NCBI GenBank assembly: GCA_013396525.1
Contig: VWYX01000684.1
Span: 186,001-250,000, forward strand
Reading direction: 5' to 3'
DNA from: Chaetorhynchus papuensis
Taxonomy: Eukaryota; Chordata; Aves; Passeriformes; Rhipiduridae
DNA length: 64,000 bases
Shown here: positions 23,101 through 35,100 of the stretch, piece after piece
Layout: each line of letters begins with the position of its first letter
Numbering within the stretch: position 1 is the first letter of the stretch
Made by a program: the position numbers and the translations under genes
Notes under the pieces: generated by a model
The model's database searches: none
The model's input: only the letters and a program-made list of their open reading frames with translations
What the model was told of the DNA's origin: nothing

Positions 23101-26100
23101 TTCACAAGCCTTGCTGAAGGGCTTGTTTTTACCCTTCCTCTGCCTTTCTTTAACCTGTTTAGTTTGTGAACTTTAACTTTTATCTTCTGCACAGATTTTC
23201 CTGTTCATGATGGGGAAAGCTCAGTGATTTCCCATGTACTTGAGGCACTTCACCAGTCTCTGGCATTTTCCCCTGGCTCTCTATATCATTCCCTGGTGTT
23301 TATTATTAATATTAATGGCTTTAACTTTATGAAGTCCCTAGGAGATAAAGTGATGTGTTCCACTTTGTGATGTGAGAGCTCATCAGTGGCTTCTGATGCT
23401 GCTCTGCCCAGCTTGCCCAGCCTGGGCCATGGGATGGAGGGTGGGGATGCAGCTGGGTGGGTCCGTGGGGAGGGTGGGTGAGCGCTGCCCTTCAGGGAGC
23501 TCGGATGAACAGAGAATGACGGAATGATTTGGGCTGGAGTAGGCCTTGAAGCTCATCCAGTTCCACCCCCTGCCATGGGCAGGGACACCTTCCACTATCC
23601 CAGGTTGTTCCAAGCCCTGCCTAACCTGGCCTTGGACACTTCCAGGGATGGGGTAGACACAGCTTCTCTGGGCACCCTGTGCCAGGGCCTGCCCACCCTC
23701 ACAGTAACTTCTGCATGTTCTCACCTGGGTGGCTGAGGAGAGCGCCTCTGCCCCCCACTGTCCCATGTCCCATGTGTCCCTCGGTCCTCTGGTCCCCAGG
23801 ACAGGGATAATTTATTGTCAGACCTGCTCACTGGTGTACACATGAGAAAAATGGACCATCCTCGCTTCTCTCTTCCACCTATTGTTGAAGAGTCACTCTA
23901 CACTCAAAACTTCATGTGGAAATAATTTTGGATGTTTCTAGTTCCTTATTAATTGGTGTCCCTCTAGTGAAGCAGCTTTATGCACCATGCAGTGTTCGCT
24001 TTCTCTTTCAGTTAACATTACCTACAAACAATTAAAGGGGTTTTTGAAGTCTGTCTGAGCCCCAGAGACCTTGGCATGTCTCATATGGAGCTGCCTGAAG
24101 CTGTTTTCCACTAAGCAGGACAAGAACTGTAGCTGAGAGGTTGTTTTGCACCAATGACTCATGTCTGCTTTCAAGAATATGTACTTTACAAATGCAAAGT
24201 GCCTGATGCAGAAAGAACACAGGAGTAATGGACTCAGGTAATCAAGCCAAGCTTGATGTTAAATGTTTTAACTTCCAAGTCAAGCCAACAAAAAATATCT
24301 GTTTTGATGTCTGTTTCCAAGTTCAGGGAAGGAAGGAGACATAGAACAGTGAACAGCAGCAAAACCTCTGGCTTCATTTTAACAAAGATTTTGGTTTGTT
24401 CCTGCAGTTGAAGTGAAAATTGAAGTTGTGATACCTGAGAAGGAGAGAAGCAAGGAGGAGATGTCACCCAATGGGAAAGCCAGCCCTCTGGTCTACAGAG
24501 TCAATGGGACTGCCCGGCACTACCATCTTGAGGAGCATCCAATTGCCAGCAACCCCTACCACAACCCAAAGGACGTGGTAGAAGCATCTGTGTGTCACGT
24601 GAAGGACCTGGAAAATGGACAGTAAGTGCCCAAACTTTTTGCAGATAAAACTTGAGAGACCTTCTAACCCAATCTGAATGCCCTGTCTTGTTATTTAGAG
24701 TTGTTGAAGATCATCATTTAACTTAGTAAACTTTTTTTTATCTTAAAAAATTGCATCATGGACAAGTGACAACTCTTTTTTACCAGAAGGTCTGCTGTTC
24801 CCTGCATGATCTGCACTGAGACTTGTCTCAGAAAGAGGTGATGTTCTGTAACAGAATTTCTAAGGAGGCTCCACTCAACTTGCGTTAACCAACCTAGACA
24901 TTTTCTTATAAATTTATAGCCTTAGTGGTTTTACAAAACAGCAGGAGAAGCGTGTGGGCGGAGCTCATCGGGCGGGTCACGTGCTCCATCCTGTCTGCAG
25001 TGCCTGACTCTTCCAGCTGAGCTCATCAATTTGCTCTTTCACTAAGGATGCAGCTTTTCAGATCTTTTGCAAATGAGAACACACTTCAGCGGGGCACATT
25101 CAGTGCCCTGATTTAATTTTCTGAAGTCTAAAGAGTGCCTGTCCCAGTCACTGTGCTTTACAGGTCGGTGCCTCTTTTCTGGGGTAGAAGTACAGATTCC
25201 ATTGACATTTTGGTGGGCTCCATCTGTATGTAAAAGAAAATAGTTTGGAATAGCTTTTGTTCCAGTGAGGGAGCAATGTAAGGTATGTGGGACACAGCAG
25301 GAGTCTGGCAGCTGTTTGCTTTAAATTGAAGTATTACCTGTGATAGTATCCAAGAACAATCCCATGTGCTATGGGCTACTTTGTGGTAAACTTAAGGGGC
25401 TTCATGGGCCATAAATTTATTTTATTAGGTAAGTTCATCCAGGAATAAACTGGGGTTTTTCATTGCAATGGGAATTTGTGTATTAGACCATTCTACGAAG
25501 GGATGCACTGGACCCTGTTGGATTAAATCTTCACATGATGTGGAGCAGTTGAGGTTGCTTGTCTTACACCCTGGTTCCAACCAGGACAGGGTTAATTTTT
25601 GCAGTAGCCAGGAGGTGCATGGCCAGAACCCGGAAGTTGTTCTATACAACCTCATCTCATTGCCGGGGTGGGGGAAGGGAGTCTCTTGTGGGGAGAAGTG
25701 GTTCCCTCTGGTTGAGTAGCTGTGGGGGACAGAATGTGGGGCACAGTACAGTACAGTAGGGCAATGCTGGTTCCGAGCCACAGGGAGTCGGGTGGTGAGC
25801 TCTGAGCTCTGGGTGAGCATGTTGACGTGTGACTTACTCTCTCTTTTGTACACTTGTGTTATTAATATTCTTGCTGTTACTGTTGGTTTTCTTATCTCAT
25901 TGCTGTTTCCAGTAAACTGTTATCTCAGCCTGTGATCTTTGCCTTTTGTGCCTCCAATTCTCCAGCCACCTACAGGTGGGGTGGTTGGGGGGAGGGAGAG
26001 TGAGCAGCAGAATGGTTTTAGTGGGAGCGCTAAACTGGGGAATTCTATTCCTAAACCAGAGCAGCCTTATTTGATACCCAATATGGAGTGGGAAGGGTTG

Positions 26101-29100
26101 AGATAACAACAGATCTGGCCAGAGAGGATTGGAAACAAATTTGATCTAAGCGTTTGTTGTATTAGGTACAGAGCAACTGGCCACAGCGATGCTTGGTCTG
26201 TTCATGTGGGTGTGATACCTCACCCTGTCTATATTTTCATGTATACTCTCTGTGCCCATCACAGTGCTCCTTTTGAGAGCAGAGAGAGGGGTCAGGATTG
26301 TTCTGTGGTGCACTGTGTCGTATCAGTTTATGACATGATAACACTGAGGACAATGAGGGCCATTTGGGATGTGTATTCAGTGATGATCTCCTGCCTTGTC
26401 CTGGGGTGCTGCCTCTGGGACTTTATCGTACCCAGTCTGTGGGGAGAATAGGGGAGGATGATTTTCCCCAACTTTTCACCCCCTTTTTCTCCTTCAGGCC
26501 TTGTTACGACAGCTTTTGAGGATTTTGAATTTCCTTTGGTTGTCAAGGAAAGCATGTTTTTGTTGCTAAGTCTTCCAGGTCTCCTCAGTGTGGTCCACAC
26601 CATGTTTAGAGTTACAAAACAGATTTTTAGGAAGGTCATTCAGAGATCTGCCCCAAGGGTAGATAGTCATGAGTGGCATGTAATGTGGCAGAAAATGGGC
26701 AAGCTTTTGAAGGACTGTTCTGCTCCAGTGGTTTGGAAGTTCACCCCTGAGCAACTACAGGATCCTGATAAAGTGGGAGAATATTTGAAAGAAAAGTGCT
26801 GTGGCAATTCCAGAAAGGTGCAAAGTTATGCGATGTGTTGGGCCCTGGCTACTATTTATCAGACAGTGTTCCATACTAGACAGCACCCTCAGGGAGAGGA
26901 GGAGGAAAGCAAAGCAACAGGCACCGTGGGTACTCCAACTGCAGCTAAACCAGAGGAACAGCCCATGCCATGAGCACTTGCCCCTATATGGAAGAAGACA
27001 TCCAAGGCAAAAGTCAGCTCTCTTAGTGAGGGATGAAGAGGAAGCAGGGCCCTCACAACAGGAGGAAGAGGCAAGGCCAGAGACAAGCACCTGGTCCCTA
27101 TCCCTGTGTGAGTTGCGAGATATCCAAAAAGACTTCAGCTGCCAGTCGGGAGAGCCCCTGGTGACCTGGCTGCTCCAGTGCTGGGATATCATGGCCCACA
27201 ATATGGAACTAGATGGTAGCAAAACCAAGGAACTGGGATCCCTGTCCTGGGATGTGGGCACTGACAAGGGAATTGGGAAAAAGACAGAAACCCACCTCTG
27301 GAGGTGGCTCCTGGCAAGTGTGAGGGAAAGGTATTCTCTCAAGGATGTCAGATTCCAAGGGATGTGGCTAAAAAAATAGCAGCTTTGTCCCCACCAGCCA
27401 ACAAGAAGGAGACACAGGCTTTCCTAGGAGCTGTGGGTTTTTGGAAGAATCATATTCCAGAATACAGTCAGATTGTCAGCCCTCTCTATCATGTGACACG
27501 GGAGAAGAATGATTTAAAGTGGGGTCTTGAAAAACAAAAAGCTTTGAAACAAATTAAACAGGAGATGATGCAGTAGCCCTTGGGCCAGTCAGGATAGGAT
27601 AGGGTAAGAAAAATGTGCTCTACTCCACAGCCAGGAAGAATGGTCCTTCTGGAGCCTCTGGCAGAAGGTACCTGGGGAGACTCGAGGACAATCCCTGGGG
27701 TTCTGGAGTCAGGTATACAGAGGATCTGAGGCCTGTTACACCCCAAATGAAAAAGAGATACTGGCAACTTGTTAAGGGGTTTGATCCGCTTCAGAAGTGA
27801 TTGTCACTGAAGCACAGATCCTTCTGGCACCCCAACTATCAGTGCTGGGCTGGGTGTTCAAAGGGAAAGTTCCTGCCATACATCATGCCACTGATGTTAC
27901 CTGGAGTAAGTGGATTTGTGTGATCACACAGCGGGCTCGGATAGGAAACCCCAATCGCCCTGGGATCTTAGAAATCATCAGGAACTGGCCCTAAGGTGAA
28001 AATTTCAGACTGTCATCAGAAGAGGAGGAGGAGAAGGTGATGGGCTGAGGAGGCCCCACCCATGTAATCAGCTACATGAAAATGGAAAGCAATGTGCTCT
28101 CTTCACTGACAGTTCCTGCCTTATTGCAGGGATACATTGACAATGGAAAGCTGCTGTATGGAACCCTACATGGCGAGTGGCAGAAGGTATTGAGGGACAA
28201 GTTGGGTCAAGTCAGGTTGCAGAGTTGAAAGCTGTCCAGTTGGCTTTGGATATTGCTGAATGAGAGAAATGGCCAACACTCTACCTCTACACTGACTCAT
28301 GGATGGTGGCAGATGCTCTGTGGGGGTAGCTGGAGTGATGGAAGAAGACCAACTAGCAGTACAGAGAGAAACCCATCTGGGCTGCTGAACTGTGGCTGCC
28401 TGGGCAGAGGAGTTGGCTGTGAAAGCCTGTCAGGTGGATGCACATGTCCATAAGAGTCAGGCAGTGAGGAGAGTCACAACAACGGATTGAGCTGACAAGA
28501 TTAAAATGTCTCAGGTAGGTCTGGGCTAGCATCATTAGGGTGAATTACTTCTGGCTCAGTGGGCCCATAACATCTGGCTCAGGCCATCAAGGAAGAGATG
28601 CAACATAACCTCATGATTGAGGGGTGGACTTAACCATGGACACTATATTCTGGGTAGTCCATGTTTGTGAAAAGTGCACTGCGATCAAGAAGGTGGGTAA
28701 AGCTCCTATGGTCTGGGGGGTGGTGGTCTAAATATAAGTATGGGAAGGCCTGGCAGATTGACTGCACCACACTGCTGCAAACCTGCTGCCAAGGCAAGTG
28801 TTATGTGCTGACAATGGTAGAAGGCATGACTGGATGGCTGGAGATGTACCCCATGCCTTACACCACTGCCTGGAACACCATTTTGGCCCTTAAGAAACAA
28901 GTCCTGTGGCAACACAGCAGCACTGAAAGAATTGAGTCAGACAATGGGACTCATTTCAACAATAGCCTTATAAACACCTGGGCTCTATTAAGGTTCGGAG
29001 AAGCTGGGTTTATAAACACTGAACAAGGTGTTGAGTGGGTGTACTATATTCCCTGTCATGCACCAGCCCCTGGGAAAGTGGAATGGTTCAATGCACTGTT

Positions 29101-32100
29101 AAAAACTACATCGAAATCAGTGGGTGGTGGGACCTTTAGACACTGGGATCTATATTTAGTGAAGGCCACATTGTCAGTTAATGCCAGAGGCTCCACCAAT
29201 TGAGCTGGCTCTGCCCAGTCAAAACCTCCGTGTACTGTAGAAGGGGATAAAGTCCCCATGGTGCATGTGAAGAATGTGTTAAAGAAGTCAGTTTGGATCC
29301 ATTCTGCCTCAAGAAAAGACAAAATCCCATCTGTGGGATTCTTTTTGCTCAAGGATGTGGGTGCATTTGGTGGGTGATGCAGAGGGACAGAGAAATACAA
29401 CGTATCCCTCAAGGAGATTTGACATGTGGAGGTGTGGGTCACCTACTGCCAGCTGTGCAGGTGAGGAGTGGCAGCATAGCTGGGGAGGAGCAGGGCAGAG
29501 CACAGGCAGCAACCGGAATTGCCTTGAAGGTAGAGTGAAGCGAAAGGGGGAGACTGTCTTGGGAAATACTGGTTGCACAGGGAGGGTTATGTTCCAGGGT
29601 CAAGATGCAGCCTCACCTGGTCTATAGAAGGTGTCCCTGCCCATGGCAGGGGGTAGAATGATAGGGTCTTTAAGGTCCTTTCCCACACGAACCACCCTGT
29701 GACTCTGTGAATAGCTAGATTGACTGAGGAGCAGGGAGTATGATAGATGAAGAGATTTGGAGAGCTCTTCTGGCTGCAGGGAAGGTGAGGAGGAGCTGGC
29801 TGCAGCCTGTGAGAACATACTTGGCTGCAGGTGGCCATAGCAGGGAACTCCTCAGCTAAAGCCAGGGCTAGGAACTGGCATCAATCTGGGAGCCAGTCCC
29901 ATGTGCATCAGCTGCTGCAACATGCTATGAGTGTGACAGCAGACATGCCAACACCAGACATTTTAGGTTGAGAATAGCTGTTTTCTAGCAGGCTGAGTTC
30001 AGGTCAAGATAGGAGTGCTGTGACGGGGTCCCACAGCTCATGTAAGCAATGGGCCAAACCAAAGGAGTCCCCTTGTGCTGGTACCCAGAGGGATTTTCCA
30101 AGATGATTCTCCCAAGGAGTGTGCTGGGCAGGGGTGTGTGTGGGCATGGCAGCAGTGCAGGGTGCTGGCATGAGGCTTCAGGCACCATTGCCTTGCATTA
30201 GTGGAGTCTGCAAGCATAGGGTATGCTTTCTGCCCAATCTGTCTTTCTGCTACCAGCATGGCCTCAGCAGAACTGAGATCCAGAAAGATACTGGGGGATA
30301 ACCTGGTGCAACTGTACCAAGCCAGCCTCCCAGCAGGCTAACTGGAGGGACGGAAAACAGCCCCCACAGCTCTTGAGCAAAGGTCCTTTGCAGGCAAGAG
30401 CTGAGATTTAGCTGGTGCTTCCCAAGTGGGGAGTAGGGTGGGACAACAGGACAAATTCCTAATGGAGTAAACAGCTTAGCAGGGTGCAGGGCAGTGTAAA
30501 TCATTCTCTGGATCACTCTGGAGTGAGTGCAGGATGGGAGCCTTGCAGGTGGCCGTGTACTGGCTTGAAGACACCAGGTCTTGTTTTTGACTCTCTCAGC
30601 TCACACAGATCCTTGGGTAAGCTGTAAATTCTTTAACTTATCTTATCTTCCCAGGGAGTTATGGTTGCCATTGAACAGGTTTTATCAGCTGAGGAATGCA
30701 GCAGGGCTGGTACTGTTCCGTTCCCCTTGTGTGGAGGGAAGAGCTCCAAGTGCTGAGTGTCCTACTTGGGGAGGGAGCAGAGCTGCATCTCTGAGGAGCA
30801 CGGTGGCTGAATTACTGGGGCAAAGGGCAGGCATAGTGAACTCTGCTCCCAAGGGGGAAAGGAAATTGAGAAATTGAGCATTTGTCATTGGACAGTTGAT
30901 GTAGGTGATGCACTTGCCCGAAGTCTGGCTTGAGGTGGGTTTGAGGCTGTAACAGGAGTGCTGGTGGGCTGAGCCCCATTCTCATCTCCATGGCTTCGAA
31001 GCAGAGTGGGGCAAGTGTCAGTGTAGCCTGGGGGCAAGTAACAGGATAGAGTTGGGACGTTACCTGAGAAGGAATGAGCATGCAAAGTCTGTCCCATTCT
31101 TCTGAGACCCTGAAACCTGGTGTGCATGAATAGCATTCCGGAATCACACATGGCCAGTGACTTCCTTGAGCAAGAGGGGTTTGCTATGGCCATGGTGATA
31201 TGTTTGGCACCCCAGAGGTGCTGGGATAGCTGTAGAGATGGTCCTCTCCATACAATGGGAGCAACCAGAATTTCCAGATAAACACCAAGCTATGTAAGGA
31301 TAGGCTTTCTGGCTCCAGGGAACAGCAGCTTTGTGCTCTCTGTCCAGCTCGATACAAAACGAGGGCTCTCTCCTCAACTCTCACTTTCCTCCATGGTTAG
31401 CTGGAAGACTCTGCTCTGGGGAGGCTCTGCTGGTAGTTGCACTGGAAAGAGGTTCAGTGCCTCAGGCAAGACCATGGATTGCACAGGGTATGTCAGAGCT
31501 GTTGGTTGCAAAGGAAGCATCCAAGAGATGAGAAGAGACAGGATATGCTGAGAGGAAGGTCTGGTGGACCTGGTGGAGGCACTGTGAGAGGGCAGAGAGT
31601 AAACACCTGCTCAGTGCAGAGCAACATCAGTGTCACTCAGCAACGCTCTGTAAAGCTGTGGAAATGTCTTTGGCCAACATCTGGGCAGGTGGAGGAGTGG
31701 AGGCCATAGCGCTGAAGCCTTCTGCACCCCAATCTCCAGCCTGCAGAGAGAATCAATGAGCAGCCTCCTGGGAATGATGGATGGTTGAAAGAATCATGTT
31801 CCAGTGGATAGTGCCACTGATGGGTGTAACATGGCTACCAACATGAGCCCAGTCTGTATACAGTCAGCAGAGCATGGGAACTCTGGCAAATATAAGTACG
31901 TGTTGAAGCTGCAATGCGGAGCCTGTGCCCAGCCAGCCTGCAGCAGGCAAAGCCAGAGTCGCTGGGCACCAAGGAGGAGGCACAATATCCCTACATCCTT
32001 GGGAGATGCTGTGAGCAAATTCACCTCCATGCAGCTGGTGCAGAAGTGTGTATTGCTCAGTTTATCCCTGCTGGGACAGAGGGCTATGGAGCACCTCTTG

Positions 32101-35100
32101 GACAACCCAAGGGTGGTAGAAAGGATTTTCCAAAATGCTGCTTTTCAGTGCTAGTGGCATCATAAATCACTCATTCAGCAGATGGGTGTGCTCAGTAGCT
32201 CTTTCTGGCTTGCAAACAAGGTGCATGATCAGCAATGAGATGCTTTTGGCCAGGATGGGGCTGAATCTCAGCCTGGCTTAGCTGGTCAAGGAGGCATGTG
32301 TGGCCCAGTGAGCCTAAAACCTGCCAAGCTCAGTGTTGTAAACAACTCCTGCTGTGCTAATCACTCTTTGATCCAGGGGACCACACCATGGAATCAATGA
32401 ATCAGAATGGTTGGAAGGGAGTATTAAAGGCCATCTGGTCCAAACCTCTGCCATGGGCAGGGGTACCTTCCACTACACAATATTGCTCAGACCCCCACCC
32501 ATAGAATCATAGAATATTCTGAGCTGGAAGGGACTTACAAGGATCATCCAGTCCAACTCCCAGCCCTGCACAAGATATGCCAACAATCCCACTTTGTGCC
32601 TGGGAGCATTGTCCAAACAATCCTGGAGCTCTGTCAGCCTTGGGGCCATGCCCATTCCCTGGGGAGCCTGTTCAGTGCCCCACCACCCTCTGGGGGAAGA
32701 ACCTATCCCTGATATCCAGCCTGACCCTCCCCTGGCACAGGTTCATGACGTTCCCTTGGTAACTGCTCTGTATTTCCATTTACCATCAACGTGTTTGGCT
32801 GAGGCATCAGTGAACCAGACGTCCTTAACTTCAGAGTATGATGTAACTGCAGGAACATCAAGTATAGCACTAGGCTTAAGTAGCTGTTGCAAAGCCAGCA
32901 TATCTGGGATCATGGCTATCCGTAATTTTGCAGATTTTGGCCCTTCAGTTATATCCATCTAACCTGTGACTCCTGAGACATGTGCACACCATTTGTGCAC
33001 TGTTGGTCTTTGTGCAATCCCACCTCCTGGAGCACAGCCCTTCTTAATACTGGCTGACAGGTTAAAAGGTCTTTGGATTTGCACAGATTGGTGTTGTTGA
33101 ATTTTTTCTACTTGTTTAAAAGCTCAGGTCAGAGATAATAATCCCTTTTCCCAGTCAGTGTATCTCTTCTCAGCATCTTTTAATACTGCAGAACTGAACC
33201 TTAATGGTTGTATAGGTCTGTGTGGGCCTTTCTGGAACATGTTACAGTAAGTCCCACGTTCAGCAAAACCCCATTCAGCTATTATAGGATCATTGGAATG
33301 AACTGCCCCAAGTGATGAATATATTTTTAACTCTTCTATTAGCGTTTGTAAAGCCTTTTGTGACTATCAAGCCACTCCCAATTTTGGCTTTTGCTCATTA
33401 ATGCATACAATGGTCTTGCTTTATAGAAAATCCAGGAATATTCTCCAGTATCATGAAATGGAACCATGAAGAATATGTCTTTTACATCTAGAACTGCCAT
33501 CCATTCATGTGCAGCTCCTTGCAGGGTGGCACTGAGACTGGCAATGTTTGGGATGAGTCATCCCCTGTTGGCATTCAGCCACCGATAATCAATCATTAAG
33601 CGCCAGCTCATGTCTGGTTTCCTCACTGGCCAAACAGGAGAATTATATGGGGTATGTGTCCTAAATATAATACCCCTTTGTTCTAATTTTTTAATAGATT
33701 CATTTTCTATTTTTTCCAGAAAATTTATTATATGGAGTTTTTGTGGGTCTGGATGACCAAATATTCCTGTTGGGCAATTGCAATTTTAAGGATATCATAT
33801 CCTAAAATGTTTTCCTCATGATCTGTGATTGCAAATGTGTCTGAGGTCATTCATTTTTCCCCAGGCAACCATAAATGGACTTTGACAGTGTAACATATAG
33901 TACTTTGTCCTTTGAATCCTGTTAGATGGACTCTCTTTCTTTTAAAACTTAAGTTTATTTTTTCAGCATCTGTGGGGGTGATTGGAGATATTTGGACTCC
34001 TGTAATAATTAGAAAATTCAAATGTTGTTTTCTAGGTCCTACCGGTAAGTAGATATGGAGCCCATTTTTATCAGACCATTGATAGGTCATAATGCGCTGG
34101 GTGAGAAGGCCCAAAGTTCACCTAGAGCTTAGTATTTTTTTCCTTTTGTGTTTCTGTTAACTCAAAAGGGTTGGGAGGGGAGTTTCCTGTGGAGGCTTTC
34201 CATGACCTGTATTCCCCCCATCCTCCACCACTTTGACTAAGTCTGCTATCCTGCACTGGACTGTCCCCTGAGGGCATCACAGGGAACTCCTAAGATCACT
34301 GCCATCCTCCACAGCTCCTTTTGCTCTTCCCAGAAGTGAGCAGCACTTTGATCTTCTGTTTCTCTTGAGTGGAGTATGTTTAAAAGTCCTCACCCAGCAT
34401 TCTGGAGGTATCTGCATTTAAGTTTTTAGGCTCCTCTCAATAGCCTGAGGTTGCTCTCCAGAATGGTTTTCCCAGCACATTTTCCTTCTCTGGTTTCCAG
34501 ACCATGCAAGAATTTTGCCCATGGATATATGGGGATAATTGCCTGGGAATCTTGTAAAGCTTCATTATGCATTACATCTCTTCTAATTCCATCTCATCAC
34601 CCCACTAAATAAATTTTTATCATTGCAGGGGGTCCTCTCAATAGAAGTCTTAATATATGAGGACCTACCTCTTCGGAGATTGGGATGTTTCCGTTTTCAC
34701 ATCAAAGATGCCTTTGTAACAGCAGCAGCGATTTCATTAGGTGACCGTATGGGTATAGAAGCTGGTTCTCCTCTTTCCATAACATTTATTCCTCCTGCCC
34801 AGTATGCAGCCCTGCTGATTATTGAATGGGGTTGACGGGCAGGCTCAGGTCACAGATTTAATAAGACTCTTGGCCCCTAGTATCCCTTAGCTTGAGTTCC
34901 ATTCAGTAATGTTCTAGCTTCCCCAGAGAGACTCACTCTCCATAAATACTTGGTTTCTGACTCTGGTTTTCTTCCATATTTTTCCCGTAGATTTGCCAGT
35001 TGCAGGAGGTCCCAGGGCGTAGTTCTGTCTGTGTTCCTCTTCTGACCTCCTTAGGGTTGTTTGGACACTTTGGTCTTAATTATATGTCTCATTTTTAAAT

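Larger units (their letters stand above)
17129..24407 (+). other. AIFM3: AIFM3 intron 1
   Basis: 7.3 kb intron after coding exon 1. It holds two antisense CR1 fragments (19977-20110, 23505-23720) and an AT-rich microsatellite (21520-21660). No other gene-like structure was recognised. Confidence 0.8.
25560..29618 (+). mobile_element. ERVL-like endogenous retrovirus, internally deleted and broken
   Basis: Order on the + strand: 5' LTR (25560 to about 26063), a primer-site-like ttgatacccaatatgg just after it, a gag remnant (about 26458-27270), the reverse transcriptase tail (about 27340-27575), RNase H (about 28070-28330), integrase (about 28660-29200), a C-terminal domain, a polypurine tract (29542-29553) and a truncated 3' LTR (from 29555). 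Frames are broken by stops and shifts and the catalytic part of reverse transcriptase is absent. The domain order and short pol motifs fit class III (ERVL-type) elements. Confidence 0.8.
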
